Positions 11,456 to 20,205 of a stretch of 64,000 bases of DNA are shown here, piece by piece; position 1 is the first letter of the stretch; each line of letters starts with the position of its first letter. The translations under genes were made by a program, and so were the position numbers. The notes under the pieces are model-generated. The model searched no databases. It saw only the letters and a program-made list of their open reading frames with translations, and was not told the DNA's origin. This DNA comes from Saccharothrix sp. S26 (GTDB lineage: Bacteria; Actinomycetota; Actinomycetes; Mycobacteriales; Pseudonocardiaceae): positions 1 to 64,000 of the forward strand of contig NZ_JAJUWT010000012.1 in assembly GCF_021390395.1 (NCBI RefSeq), written 5' to 3'.

Positions 11456-12747
11456 GCGGGACGACGGCGGGCGACCCGACCGGTCGCGGCGCGGTCGCCG
11501 CGGTCTGGCGGATCGAGTCGGCGCGGATCGTCGGCGCGCTCGCGCGCTACACCGGCGACTTCGCGCTGGCCGAGGACCTGGCGCAGGAGGCGCTGGCCGA
11601 GGCGCTCGTGACCTGGCCGCGCGACGGCGTGCCGCGCAACCCGGCGGGGTGGCTGCTCACCGTCGGCAGGCGGCGCGCGATCGACGCGTTCCGCCGCCGG
11701 TCCGCGCTGGACGAGAAGTACGCCGTCCTCGCCCGCGACCTGGGCGAGGGCGGCGCGGTCACGGGTGGCGAGGCCACCGCGGCCGACGACGTGCTCTGGG
11801 ACCCGGACCAGATCGACGACGACGTGCTGGCGCTGATGTTCATCTCGTGCCACCCCGTGCTGTCGCGGGAGGCCCGGGTGGCGTTGACGCTGCGCGTGGT
11901 CGGCGGTCTGACCAGCGACGAGATCGCCAAGGCGTGCCTGGTGCCGACGGCGACGGTGCAGGCCAGGATCACCAGGGCGAAGAAGGCGCTGGGCGCGGCC
12001 GAGGTGCCGTTCGCGGTGCCGACGGGCGAGGAGCGGACCGCGCGGCTCGGTTCGGTGCTCAACGTCATCTACCTGATCTTCACCGAGGGGTCGACGGCCA
12101 GTTCCGGAGATCACCTGATCCGGTTCGACCTCGCGGGCGAGGCGCAGCGCCTGGCCAGGGTGCTGGCCCGGCTGGTGCCCGACCAGCCCGAGGTGCACGG
12201 CCTGCTGGCGCTGCTGGAGCTGACCGGGGCCCGCTTCCCCGCCCGCACCGGGCCGGACGGCGACCCCGTGCTGCTGGAGGACCAGGACCGCCGTCGCTGG
12301 GACCGTGCCGCCATCCGCCGCGGCCGGGCCGCGCTGGCCCGTGCCGAGCAGGCGGGCCGGGGCCTGGGCGCCTACGGACTGCAGGCGGCCATCGCCGAGT
12401 GCCACGCCGTCGCGCCGTCGGTCGAGGAGACGGACTGGGACCGGATCGTGCTGCTGTACGAGGCGCTGGGCCGGCTCGTGCCGTCACCGGTGGTCGACCT
12501 GAACCGGGCGGTGGCGGTGTCGATGGCACGAGGGCCGGCCGAGGCGCTGCCGATCGTGGACGGGCTCGCGGGTTCGGACGCGTTCGCGAACTCGTACCTG
12601 CTGCCGAGCGTGCGCGGCGAGCTGCTGCGCCGGCTGGGGCGTGCGGAGGAGGCGCGGGTCGAGCTGGAACGGGCCGTGGGGTTGTGCGGCAACGAGCGTG
12701 AACGGGCGGTGCTGGAGCGCAAGGTCGCCGAGCTCACGTCCGGGTGA
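11428..12747 (+). CDS. ECF42 RNA polymerase sigma factor with long C-terminal extension
   Basis: An alternative sigma factor of 439 aa. Sigma-70 region 2 (about 20-95, AEDLAQEALAEAL and the RRRAIDAFRRR recognition helix) and region 4 (about 130-185, LTSDEIAKACLVPTATVQARITRAKKAL) are followed by about 220 aa of helical, TPR-like extension (DUF6596) with WDRAAIRRG and LNRAVAVSMARGP. That extension replaces an anti-sigma factor as the control element in group ECF42. The GTG start inside the end of the DGPF gene has an AGGAGAAG ribosome site, giving translational coupling. It ends 14 bp inside the convergent kinase gene. Confidence 0.92.
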   Translation: MAGSHRSALSGTTAGDPTGRGAVAAVWRIESARIVGALARYTGDFALAEDLAQEALAEALVTWPRDGVPRNPAGWLLTVGRRRAIDAFRRRSALDEKYAVLARDLGEGGAVTGGEATAADDVLWDPDQIDDDVLALMFISCHPVLSREARVALTLRVVGGLTSDEIAKACLVPTATVQARITRAKKALGAAEVPFAVPTGEERTARLGSVLNVIYLIFTEGSTASSGDHLIRFDLAGEAQRLARVLARLVPDQPEVHGLLALLELTGARFPARTGPDGDPVLLEDQDRRRWDRAAIRRGRAALARAEQAGRGLGAYGLQAAIAECHAVAPSVEETDWDRIVLLYEALGRLVPSPVVDLNRAVAVSMARGPAEALPIVDGLAGSDAFANSYLLPSVRGELLRRLGRAEEARVELERAVGLCGNERERAVLERKVAELTSG

Positions 12748-14539
12748 GGATCATGGTGTTCCACCAGTAGCCGAGCTGGTCGAGCGAGTCCGGGTCGAGC
12801 GCCGTCGAGGACCGCAGCACGCCCGTGGTCGAGGTCTGCGTGTCGACCCACCAGACCTGGCCGACGCCGTCGGCGATGAAGCAGGTCGTGTACTCGCCGG
12901 GCAGGGGTTGGCGCTCGGACCGGTAGTAGGCGGAGTAGTGCGCGGGCCGGGTCAGCGGACGACAGCCCCCGTTGGTGTCGTCGCGCGGGATGCCGCGGGC
13001 TCGCACGAGGGCTTGGAAGTGGGCGTCCTGCGCGGCGCGGTCGGTGAACAGGTGGAAGACGGCCTCGTTCGGCGGCGGGAAGCGGAAGTGCGCCGAGTTC
13101 GCCTCGGTGCAGGTGACGGTGGCGGCGACGCCGGGTGCGGACGGCGTGGGCGCGCAGGTCGGGTTGCCCCGGTAGACCTCGGGGAGCCGTTCCAGCAGGA
13201 CGGTGGCTTGCCGGTCGACCGTGGTGGACGTGGTGGACGTGGTCGCCGCGGTGGTCCGGGAGGTCTTGGACGTCTGCGCGGTGGCTGTCGTGGGCGTGGT
13301 GGTGCCGGTGGTCGAGTGCGCGAGGCGGCTGTCGCCCTTCCAGTCCACGGCCCAGACCAACACCACCGCCACGAGCAGCAACGCGACCACCCCGGCGACG
13401 ATCGGCGCGACCCTGCGACCGGGCGACCTCGGGGCCGGCACGGGGGTGTTGGCGCCGGGGTGGGGGCGGGAGGGCCGCAGCGCCTGGCCGCCAGTGGACC
13501 GTCCGGCCGGCGGGGTGCGCGGCGCGGCGGCGAACGGCGACCCGGCGGGACGTGGCGCGGCGGACGATTCGCCGACCGGCGATGACTCGGCGACCGGCGG
13601 AGTGCGCGGCGGGGCGGCCGGCGGTGGAGCGGTGGCCCGCCAGGCACCCGCGGGCGGGGTCGGGGGTCCGGCGGTCGGCGGTGAGGTGCCGGCCGGCGGG
13701 GTCAGGGGCGCGGCGGGGTGGGGCGGGATGGCGAGGGCCTGGGCGGCGGCGGTGGCCAGGGTGCCGGCGGTCGGGTAGCGGTCGGTCGGGGACTTGGCCA
13801 TGCCGTGGCGGATCACGTCGTCCAGGGCGGGCGGGACGGTCGGGTTCGTGGTGGAGGCGGCGGGTGGTGGTTGTTGCAGGTGGGCCCAGAGCAGGGCGGC
13901 CGGGCTGTCGGTCTCGAACGGGCGCTTGCCGGTCAGGCACGCGTGCAGCACGCAGGCCAGGGCGTAGACGTCCGCGCGGCCGTCCACCGGTCCGTCGCCG
14001 AACCGCTCCGGGGCCAGGTAGTCCAGCGTCCCGATCACCGCGCCGGACGCGGTCAGGTGCGTGCCGGTCGGCCGCACGCTGTGGGCGATGCCGAAGTCCA
14101 CCAGGTACACGAAGTCGTCCGGTGTGACGAGGATGTTCGACGGCTTGACGTCCCGGTGCACCAGGCCGTCGGCGTGCGCGGCGTCGAGCGCGCCCGCGAC
14201 CTGGGCGATGATCCGCACGGCCCGCGCCGGGTCCAGCGGGCCGTCCGCGATCACCGCCGACAGGTCGCGGCCCTCGACCAACCGCATGTCGAGGTAGAGC
14301 CGCCCGTCGATCTCGCCGAAGGCGTGGATCGGGATGACGTGCGGCTCCCGCAGCCGTGCCGCGATCCGCGACTCGCGCCGGAACCGGGCGCGGAAGTCCT
14401 CGTCGTCGTTGTGCACGGCGGAGAGCCGCTTCAACGCCACCACGCGGTCGTGGGCCGTGTCGAAGGCCCGGTGCACCTCGCCCATGCCGCCGCGCCCCAA
14501 CAGCTCACCGACGCGATAAGGCCCGAACGCCTCCGCCAT
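12734..14539 (-). CDS. Membrane Ser/Thr protein kinase (Pkn type)
   Basis: A eukaryotic-type protein kinase of 601 aa. The kinase domain (about 7-265) has the glycine loop GRGGMGEVH, Lys37, the catalytic HRDVKPSN with Asp130, and DFG at 148-150. A long Pro/Ala/Thr-rich segment follows, then one membrane helix (VAGVVALLLVAVVLVWAV, about residue 400), a Thr-rich stretch and an extracellular domain of about 150 aa with paired cysteines instead of PASTA repeats. The outside domain could sense a cell-surface ligand. Start ATG at 14539 has GGGGGAG upstream. Its last 14 bp overlap the convergent ECF42 gene. Confidence 0.92.
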   Translation of the reverse strand: MAEAFGPYRVGELLGRGGMGEVHRAFDTAHDRVVALKRLSAVHNDDEDFRARFRRESRIAARLREPHVIPIHAFGEIDGRLYLDMRLVEGRDLSAVIADGPLDPARAVRIIAQVAGALDAAHADGLVHRDVKPSNILVTPDDFVYLVDFGIAHSVRPTGTHLTASGAVIGTLDYLAPERFGDGPVDGRADVYALACVLHACLTGKRPFETDSPAALLWAHLQQPPPAASTTNPTVPPALDDVIRHGMAKSPTDRYPTAGTLATAAAQALAIPPHPAAPLTPPAGTSPPTAGPPTPPAGAWRATAPPPAAPPRTPPVAESSPVGESSAAPRPAGSPFAAAPRTPPAGRSTGGQALRPSRPHPGANTPVPAPRSPGRRVAPIVAGVVALLLVAVVLVWAVDWKGDSRLAHSTTGTTTPTTATAQTSKTSRTTAATTSTTSTTVDRQATVLLERLPEVYRGNPTCAPTPSAPGVAATVTCTEANSAHFRFPPPNEAVFHLFTDRAAQDAHFQALVRARGIPRDDTNGGCRPLTRPAHYSAYYRSERQPLPGEYTTCFIADGVGQVWWVDTQTSTTGVLRSSTALDPDSLDQLGYWWNTMILTRT

Positions 14540-14601
14540 GACTCCCCCGGTCCGCCACACCACCACTGCCAGACCGACGCGGGTCGACGCCGGAGGGTTC
14601 C

Positions 14602-14633
14602 ACGGGCGTGATCACGGTCCCGGTCACGCCCGT
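14602..14633 (-). terminator. Terminator after the protease gene
   Basis: ACGGGCGTGA and TCACGCCCGT form a 10-bp stem with a 12-nt loop, about 25 nt downstream of the minus-strand protease stop and just ahead of the kinase gene. Confidence 0.55.
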
Positions 14634-14655
14634 CACCGCGGGCCCGTCCGGGCGG

Positions 14656-15702
14656 CTACGGTCGCCAGTTCGCCAAGCCGAACTTCACCAGGTCGACCAT
14701 TCCCCCGCCGCCGCCGAAGACGTGCCGCCGCGGGTCCAGCTCGTCGGTCTCCCGGCCGCTGTAGATGCCGGCGACCGCGGGCCCCTCGGCGGGCAGCCAC
14801 AGCGGACCGCCGGACCAGCCCGGGCCGACGTCCGCGCGCAGCGCGAACTCCAATTCGAGGCCGGGGCTGTCGTCGTCGATGTCGCGGACGCCCAGGTCGA
14901 ACTCCACCGCCGGTCTGCTGCCGAACGACCCGGGATAGCCCGACGTGAGATAACGCCGCCGGTAGTACTCGTCCTCGTCGCCGAACGACTTCGTGCCCAT
15001 CCAGCCCAACGCGGTGCCCAGCGGGTTGTAGAGCTTGCAGATGACGTAGTCCTTGCCGCTGACCTCGCCGTGGGTGTTGAAGCCCCGGTAGGTCTCGACG
15101 AAGGAGCTGCCGAAAGGCCGGTCGCCCTCGCGGAACGCCGGGATGAACTCCATGCTCCACGGGCTTTGCCCCCACGGGGCGACGTGGCCGGCGGTGAGCA
15201 TCAGGTTCGGGCCGACGAGCACGCCGCTGCCCCGGAACCCGTCGCTGCTGAGCACGATGCCGACGGTCCGCTGCGGGTAGGCCAGCCGGTTCGGTTCCTC
15301 GATCGCCCTGGGCTCGAAGAACAGCCGTCCGTCCGCGCGGAACGGCGCGAGCCTCGGCAGGTGTTCCAGCGGCACCCACGGCGGCCGGTGGCCCGCCGTC
15401 CCGGCCACCGCCTCCACCCGCGCGTCGGCCGAGGTCAGCTCCGTCTGCTCACGTCCGGGCAGTGCGGTGTGCAGTTCCTCGTCGTCGTTGGCGACGATCC
15501 GCCACATCCCGGGCGCGCCCGGCACCTCCACCGCGCCGAAGTCCATCCTGGGCGGTGACGCGGAACGCACGAACGGCCCCGAGTTCGAGTCGAGCATTTC
15601 CCGGAGCTCCTCGGGCATCTCCCGCGTGGCGGCGACCGGCGCGGCTTCGGCCAGTTCGTCCAACGTCATGAAGCCATGCGACTCCCCATGCGTGTTTTCC
15701 AT
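14656..15702 (-). CDS. Trypsin-like serine protease without signal peptide
   Basis: A 348-aa protein with a chymotrypsin/V8-like fold in the C-terminal two thirds: His173 (LTAGHV), Asp218 (GKDYVICKL) and Ser297 (GWSGGPLW). The first 120 residues are acidic and carry no secretion signal or membrane segment; they look like a propeptide or leader (MTLDELAEAAPVAA near residue 12). It is therefore either cytoplasmic or exported by another route. It lies directly upstream of the Ser/Thr kinase gene on the same strand, separated by a hairpin. I use the ATG at 15702 with an AAAAGAG ribosome site; a GTG three codons earlier is also possible. Substrate unknown. Confidence 0.82.
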   Translation of the reverse strand: MENTHGESHGFMTLDELAEAAPVAATREMPEELREMLDSNSGPFVRSASPPRMDFGAVEVPGAPGMWRIVANDDEELHTALPGREQTELTSADARVEAVAGTAGHRPPWVPLEHLPRLAPFRADGRLFFEPRAIEEPNRLAYPQRTVGIVLSSDGFRGSGVLVGPNLMLTAGHVAPWGQSPWSMEFIPAFREGDRPFGSSFVETYRGFNTHGEVSGKDYVICKLYNPLGTALGWMGTKSFGDEDEYYRRRYLTSGYPGSFGSRPAVEFDLGVRDIDDDSPGLELEFALRADVGPGWSGGPLWLPAEGPAVAGIYSGRETDELDPRRHVFGGGGGMVDLVKFGLANWRP

Positions 15703-15840
15703 TTCGACCACTCTTTTCGTGGGCAGGATTCTTCCGGCCCGTCCTGCATCGGCGGATCGGGCAGCTCAGCCCAAACTACGACTCGCCGCCGTTCGCCGTA
15801 CAGCGCACTCGACCAAACAGCCGGTCGACGTCCCGGACGA

Positions 15841-16272
15841 TCAGGCACGCCAAGCCGTGACGGTGGCCGCGGCCCACGCTTCGACGCGGTCCGGGAAGCC
15901 CTCGGCCGGGAACGTGCCGTCCACGGCGACGTCGACGATCGTCACGGCGAAGGCCGTCGGCGCCTCGCCGAGTGGCGCGACCGGGACGCGGGCCACCACG
16001 TCCGCGAGACCCCGGCGGGCGTTCGCGCGGCGCAGACCCGCGGTCAGGCGCGTCACCGCGGCGAGGCCCCCGTCGAGGTAGGTGTGCAGGGTCGCCCACG
16101 GGCGGGCGCGGTCGTGGGCCGGCAGGCGGTCGGGGTGCTGGAGCAGGAAGCACGAGACGGTGACGCCGTGCAGCGGTCCCCACGGCGGGCGGCGGGAGTG
16201 GTCCAGCGCCAGCACGACGTGGAACAGCTCCTCGCACGAGTCCGGCGCGCCGCACCCGGAGCAGCGGGTCAT
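15841..16272 (-). CDS. DUF5946 protein with putative zinc site
   Basis: A 143-aa conserved actinobacterial protein of unknown function. The family pattern is clear: an N-terminal CxxCG...C cluster (CSGCGAPDSC), ALDH around residue 23, then LHGVTVSCFLLQHPD near 40. The conserved cysteines and histidines suggest metal binding. The gene lies downstream of the J-domain gene on the same strand with a 33-bp gap, so the two may be co-transcribed. No enzymatic function can be assigned. Confidence 0.75.
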   Translation of the reverse strand: MTRCSGCGAPDSCEELFHVVLALDHSRRPPWGPLHGVTVSCFLLQHPDRLPAHDRARPWATLHTYLDGGLAAVTRLTAGLRRANARRGLADVVARVPVAPLGEAPTAFAVTIVDVAVDGTFPAEGFPDRVEAWAAATVTAWRA

Positions 16273-16305
16273 GGGTCGAACCTACGAGCTCCAGCCGCTG
16301 GAACG

Positions 16306-17172
16306 TCAAGCGCGCGGGTTGAAGTCGGACGTGGCGGCCAGTTCGGCGAACAGCCGCCGTTCGGGCTCGTCGAGCGTTGCCGGCACCACGATCCGCACCT
16401 CGGCGCACAGGTCACCGGCCTCGCCGCCGGGATCGGGCAGGCCCTGGCCGCGCAGCCGCAGCCGCCGTCCGCTCGACGTGCCCGGTGGCACCCGGATCGT
16501 CGTCGGCCCGCCCGGCGTGTCGATCTCGACGGTGCCGCCCAGTGCTGCCTCCCACGGTGCCAGGGGCAGGTCCACCAGCAGGTCGCGGCCCTCGACGCGG
16601 TAGCGGTCGTGCGGTGCGAGCCGTACCACCAGGTACAGGTCACCGGCACCGCCCACGCCGGGCTCGCCCGCACCGGGCAGCCGGATCCGCCTGCCCTCGG
16701 TGACGCCGGGCGGCAGGTCGACCCGCAGGGTCCGCGGCCCGGGCAGGGTGAGCGAACGCCGCCCGCCCCGGTACGCCTCCTCGACGGTGAGCACCAGCTC
16801 GGCCTCGTGGTCCGCGCCGCGGACCGGCCGCCCACCCGACCACCCGCCGCCGAACAGGCCGTCACCGCCCAGGCCGAACGAGGTGCCGAACCCCGGCCCC
16901 GCGCTCACCCACACCTGGTCGCCGACCGGCCGCGCGGCTCGTCCCGGCCGGTCGGCGCGGGCGGCCCGGCCGGCGTCGTACCGGCGGCGGCGCTCCGGGT
17001 CGGACAGCACCCGGTATGCCTCGCAGACCTCGCGGAACCGCTCGTCCGCGCCGGGCTCGGCGTTGCGGTCCGGGTGGTAGCGGCGGGCGAGGGCGCGGTA
17101 GGCGCGCTGGATCTCGTCCTGGCTCGCCCCTCGGGGCACCCCGAGCGTCGCGTAGAAGTCACGGCCGGCCAC
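16306..17172 (-). CDS. DnaJ-like chaperone (CbpA type)
   Basis: A 288-aa co-chaperone. The J-domain (about 5-70) has the HPD motif (RRYHPDRN) needed to stimulate Hsp70, followed by a short Gly/Arg-rich linker and two DnaJ C-terminal peptide-binding domains (about 115-285; RVDLPPGVTEGRRIRLPGAGEPG is the typical start). There is no cysteine-rich zinc-finger region, so it is a class B (CbpA-like) protein rather than the housekeeping DnaJ. It is not next to dnaK or grpE. A perfect palindrome GTCACGTGAC lies about 60 bp upstream and could be an operator. Confidence 0.9.
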   Translation of the reverse strand: MAGRDFYATLGVPRGASQDEIQRAYRALARRYHPDRNAEPGADERFREVCEAYRVLSDPERRRRYDAGRAARADRPGRAARPVGDQVWVSAGPGFGTSFGLGGDGLFGGGWSGGRPVRGADHEAELVLTVEEAYRGGRRSLTLPGPRTLRVDLPPGVTEGRRIRLPGAGEPGVGGAGDLYLVVRLAPHDRYRVEGRDLLVDLPLAPWEAALGGTVEIDTPGGPTTIRVPPGTSSGRRLRLRGQGLPDPGGEAGDLCAEVRIVVPATLDEPERRLFAELAATSDFNPRA

Positions 17173-17468
17173 GGCCCATCACCCCGCGCGGGACGGTCCG
17201 GTGCGCATCACCACGGCCCTCCTCGCCCTTTCGTCACGTGACCGTGCGGCTGACATCCCGCCAAACGCGCCGGCCCCGTCGCCGTGTTTCCCCCCGCCGA
17301 AACTTCACCCGAGCGGAGTATTGCCGGTGGTCGTGCCGGTCCCGGCGCCGGCGTTCGCGGCTGACGTGAAAACTTCTCACCCGTTCGCCGGAAACGCGAG
17401 GCCATTGCGCTGAGTAATTTCCAAGGCACGGTCCCTGCCATTGATCGACCCACGAAAGGTGGAAGATC

Positions 17469-18362
17469 ATGAACCGTGTTGTGAAACGACTGATCACCGC
17501 GGCGAGCGCGCTCGCCCTCGCGCTGGTCACCGTCCCGGCGACGGAGGCCGCCGCCGCGCCCGGCGACTACTGGACACCGGAACGGATGCGCGCCGCCGTT
17601 CCGCTCGACATCCGCACGGCCCCGCTGTCCGCGGTGCGGCCCACCGTCCGGGCGGGTGAGCCCACCACCGTGGCGCCGCTGGCCTTCCCCAACGGCGGCA
17701 GCGCGTGGACCGGCGGCGGCGCGGTCGTGAAGACCGCGGGCCGGGTCTTCTTCACCTACCAGGGCCGCAACGCCTCGTGCAGCGGCAACGCGGTCACCAG
17801 CGCCAACAAGAGCACGGTCGTCACGGCCGGGCACTGCGTGAAGCTCGACGGCGCCTACCACACCAACGTCGCGTTCGTCCCGGCCTACGACAACGGCAAC
17901 GCCCCGTACGGCACGTGGAGCGCCCGCGCCACGTTCGCCACGCCGCAGTGGCACGCGAGCGAGGACATCAACTACGACATCGGTGCCATCGTCGTCGGGC
18001 AGCTGAACGGCCAGTCCCTGACCGACGTCGTGGGCGCGCAGGGCATCGCGTTCAACCTGCCGCGCGCCGACAACACCTACGCGTTCGGCTACCCCGCCGC
18101 CGCGCCGTACGACGGGACGAAGCTCGTCTACTGCAGCGGTCGCACGTTCAACGCGTTCCTCAGCGACGGCATCGGCATGACCTGCAACATGACCGGTGGC
18201 GCGAGCGGCGGCCCGTGGTTCCGCTCGTTCTCCGAGGCGACCGGCACCGGCACGGTGAACTCGGTGAACAGCTACAAGATCAACCTGTTCCCCAACTGGA
18301 TGTTCGGCCCCTACTTCGGCGCCGACGCGCAGAACCTCTACAACCAGGCCCAGGCCGCCTGA
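17469..18362 (+). CDS. Secreted trypsin-like serine protease
   Basis: Extracellular S1-type protease of 297 aa, similar to glutamyl-endopeptidase-like enzymes of actinomycetes. A Sec leader (about 1-30, ending in AAAA) is followed by a short propeptide. The triad is His122 (TAGHC), Asp170 (NYDIG) and Ser246 (GGASGGPW). Two cysteine pairs (CSG.../GHC and YCSG/MTCN) would form disulfides outside the cell. Ribosome site AAAGGTGGAAG precedes the ATG. A long A+T-richer leader region upstream suggests a strong regulated promoter. Confidence 0.92.
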   Translation: MNRVVKRLITAASALALALVTVPATEAAAAPGDYWTPERMRAAVPLDIRTAPLSAVRPTVRAGEPTTVAPLAFPNGGSAWTGGGAVVKTAGRVFFTYQGRNASCSGNAVTSANKSTVVTAGHCVKLDGAYHTNVAFVPAYDNGNAPYGTWSARATFATPQWHASEDINYDIGAIVVGQLNGQSLTDVVGAQGIAFNLPRADNTYAFGYPAAAPYDGTKLVYCSGRTFNAFLSDGIGMTCNMTGGASGGPWFRSFSEATGTGTVNSVNSYKINLFPNWMFGPYFGADAQNLYNQAQAA

Positions 18363-18373
18363 CGACCGCCGGT

Positions 18374-18405
18374 GGTGGTGGGCCGTGCCGCCGCGGCCCA
18401 CCACC
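18374..18405 (+). terminator. Terminator after the secreted protease
   Basis: GGTGGTGGGCCG and CGGCCCACCACC form a perfect 12-bp stem with an 8-nt loop, 11 bp downstream of the protease stop codon. Confidence 0.75.
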
Positions 18406-18473
18406 GTCCCCGTGGCGATCTTCATCCGGGCGGGTGAGAAACTTCGGGCCCACCGGAGTCCAGGGGGACGACC

Positions 18474-19061
18474 ATGCTCACGCACGCGATGAACGTGCTG
18501 CACATGCACCAGAAGGTCACCTTGATGGTGAACCGCTACGAGGTCTTCGCCGACAACGGCGGCGAGCCGGGCCCGCTCGTGGCGTTCGTCGAGCAGAAGC
18601 GGATGGCCTTCAAGGAGCAGGTCACCATCTACACCGACTCGACGAAGAGCCAGGTGCTCGCGGGCTTCCGGGCGCGCAAGGTGATCGACCTGGGCAGCGG
18701 CTACGACGTGACCGACGGCGCCGGGCAGCCGATCGGCCTGTTCCGCAAGGACTTCGGCAAGTCGCTGACGAACTCCACCTGGCACCTCGAGCAGCCGGGC
18801 GCGCCGACCGCCACGGGCCGCGAGCGCAACCACGGCATCGCCGTCCTGCGCCGCCTGTGGAGCTTCCTCCCGCTGGTCAACGACCTGCCGTTCCCGTTCC
18901 GCTACCACTTCGACTTCACCCGCGACGGCCAGCCGGTGTTCAGCGTGGACAAGAAGACGTGGGTGCGCGACCACTACCTGATCCAGATCGCGGACCCCCA
19001 CGTCGACCGCCGCGTGGTGATCGCCCAGGCCGTGGCGCTCGACGCCCTCCAATCCCGCTAG
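18474..19061 (+). CDS. LURP-one-related (phospholipid scramblase-like) protein
   Basis: A 195-aa protein of the LURP-one-related/scramblase-like superfamily: HQKVTLMVNRYEVF at the start, a repeated pattern of short beta-strands (QVLAGFRARKVIDLGSGYDV, then GLFRKDFGKSL) and a terminal segment with VDKKTWVRDHYLIQI. The fold is a twelve-stranded barrel around a central helix. No signal peptide. In bacteria the function is not established; membrane-lipid interaction is a family-based guess. The ATG follows GGGGGACG. Confidence 0.78.
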   Translation: MLTHAMNVLHMHQKVTLMVNRYEVFADNGGEPGPLVAFVEQKRMAFKEQVTIYTDSTKSQVLAGFRARKVIDLGSGYDVTDGAGQPIGLFRKDFGKSLTNSTWHLEQPGAPTATGRERNHGIAVLRRLWSFLPLVNDLPFPFRYHFDFTRDGQPVFSVDKKTWVRDHYLIQIADPHVDRRVVIAQAVALDALQSR

Positions 19062-19080
19062 GACCAGGGGCGGTGTGCGG

Positions 19081-19112
19081 CCCGACCGCCGGTCGCGTGA
19101 CCGGCGGTCGGG
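19081..19112. terminator. Bidirectional terminator
   Basis: A perfect 14-bp stem (arms 19081-19094 and 19099-19112) with a GCGT loop lies between the convergent stops of the LURP-one-related gene and the 47-aa gene. Confidence 0.8.
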
Positions 19113-19118
19113 CGTCGG

Positions 19119-19262
19119 TCACGCCCCGGCCGCGGCGACGGTGACCTTCTCCCAGTCGACGGGCTGCGTGGGCCATACCTCGGCCGTGCCGCCCAGCTCC
19201 AGGTAGATCAGCCCACCGAACGGCCCGGTGTCGATGTCGATGACGATGATGGCGGGCAACAT
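19119..19262 (-). CDS. Small 47-aa protein of unknown function
   Basis: A short open frame with good gene signals: an optimal ribosome site (GAGGAGGCGCCC before the ATG), G/C-rich third positions, and a terminator hairpin directly after its TGA. The translated product begins MLPAIIVIDIDTG, continues through a Gly-rich stretch (PFGGLIYLELGG) and ends with a Trp-containing segment (VWPTQPVDWEKVTVAA). It has no signal peptide or clear membrane helix and few charged residues. I do not recognise the family. Small acidic secreted-like or toxin/antitoxin roles cannot be judged from sequence. Confidence 0.6.
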   Translation of the reverse strand: MLPAIIVIDIDTGPFGGLIYLELGGTAEVWPTQPVDWEKVTVAAAGA

Positions 19263-19446
19263 GGGCGCCTCCTCGTTGACGGAAGAAGTCCGAGTCTCAC
19301 GGTCGCACCCACTCCGCTCAATCGACCGAACGGCTCGACGCGCAGCACTGTGGGTGGGTGCGCCGGACCGCGGAACGCGGAACTCGCACCGCGCGGCCCG
19401 GTCGCGTGACGGCGGACCGTGATCGTCCCTGGCTTACATTGAGGTC

Positions 19447-20193
19447 ATGAGTGGTGACGCGCCGCTGTCCGCGGCCGAGAAGACGTTGAGCGTGCTGGAA
19501 GCGCTGGCCGACCACTCGCGCATCGCCGACATCGCCGGTGCCTCCGGGCTGCCCAAGCCGACCGTGCACCGGATCCTGCAAACCCTCGTCCAGCGCGGTT
19601 TCGCGCGGGCCGACGGCAGGGGTGGTTACCTCGGCGGCCCGCGCATCCTCAGCCTCGCCGGCCGGTTCCTCCAGCGCCTCGACGTCGCCGAGCACGTCCG
19701 CCCGGCGTTGCGCGACCTGCAGGACCGGACGGGGTGGACGGTCCACCTGGCACTGCGGTCCGGCGACGAGGCGGTGTACGTGGCCAAGGAGGAGGGTGTG
19801 CGGCCCTACCACCTGGCCTCCCGCGTGGGCATGAGCCTGCGCCTGCACTGCACGTCCATCGGCAAGGCGATCCTCGCCGCCCTGCCCGACGACGAGGTCC
19901 GGGCGCTGGTCCGGCGCACCGGCCTGCCCGCGCGCACCGAGCACACGATCACCGACGAGCCGGCCCTGTTCACCGAGCTGGCCGCGGTCCGGCGGCGCGG
20001 GTACGCCGAGGACCACGAGGAGAACGAGTCCGGGGTGCGGGCGGTCGGCGCGGCCGTGCTCGACCACACCGGCGAGGTGGTCGGGGGCGTGTCGGCGGCG
20101 GCGCTGGTGGACCTGGCCGAAGCGCCACCGGACCTGCCGCAGCTCGTGGTGCGCGCCGCGGCCGAGGTGTCGCGCGCGTTGGGCGCGAGCTGA
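19447..20193 (+). CDS. IclR-family transcriptional regulator
   Basis: A 248-aa regulator with the IclR winged helix (about 8-65, ALADHSRIADIAGASGLPKPTVHRILQTLV) and the C-terminal effector-binding GAF-like domain (about 80-245, LHCTSIGKAILAALPDDEV). It is followed 57 bp later by the dehydrogenase/transporter operon on the same strand, which it probably controls in response to a pathway intermediate. A -10-like TACATT ends six bases before the ATG, so the transcript may be leaderless; GAGGTC could alternatively serve as a ribosome site. Confidence 0.92.
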   Translation: MSGDAPLSAAEKTLSVLEALADHSRIADIAGASGLPKPTVHRILQTLVQRGFARADGRGGYLGGPRILSLAGRFLQRLDVAEHVRPALRDLQDRTGWTVHLALRSGDEAVYVAKEEGVRPYHLASRVGMSLRLHCTSIGKAILAALPDDEVRALVRRTGLPARTEHTITDEPALFTELAAVRRRGYAEDHEENESGVRAVGAAVLDHTGEVVGGVSAAALVDLAEAPPDLPQLVVRAAAEVSRALGAS

Positions 20194-20205
20194 GCCGGAC
20201 CTCCG

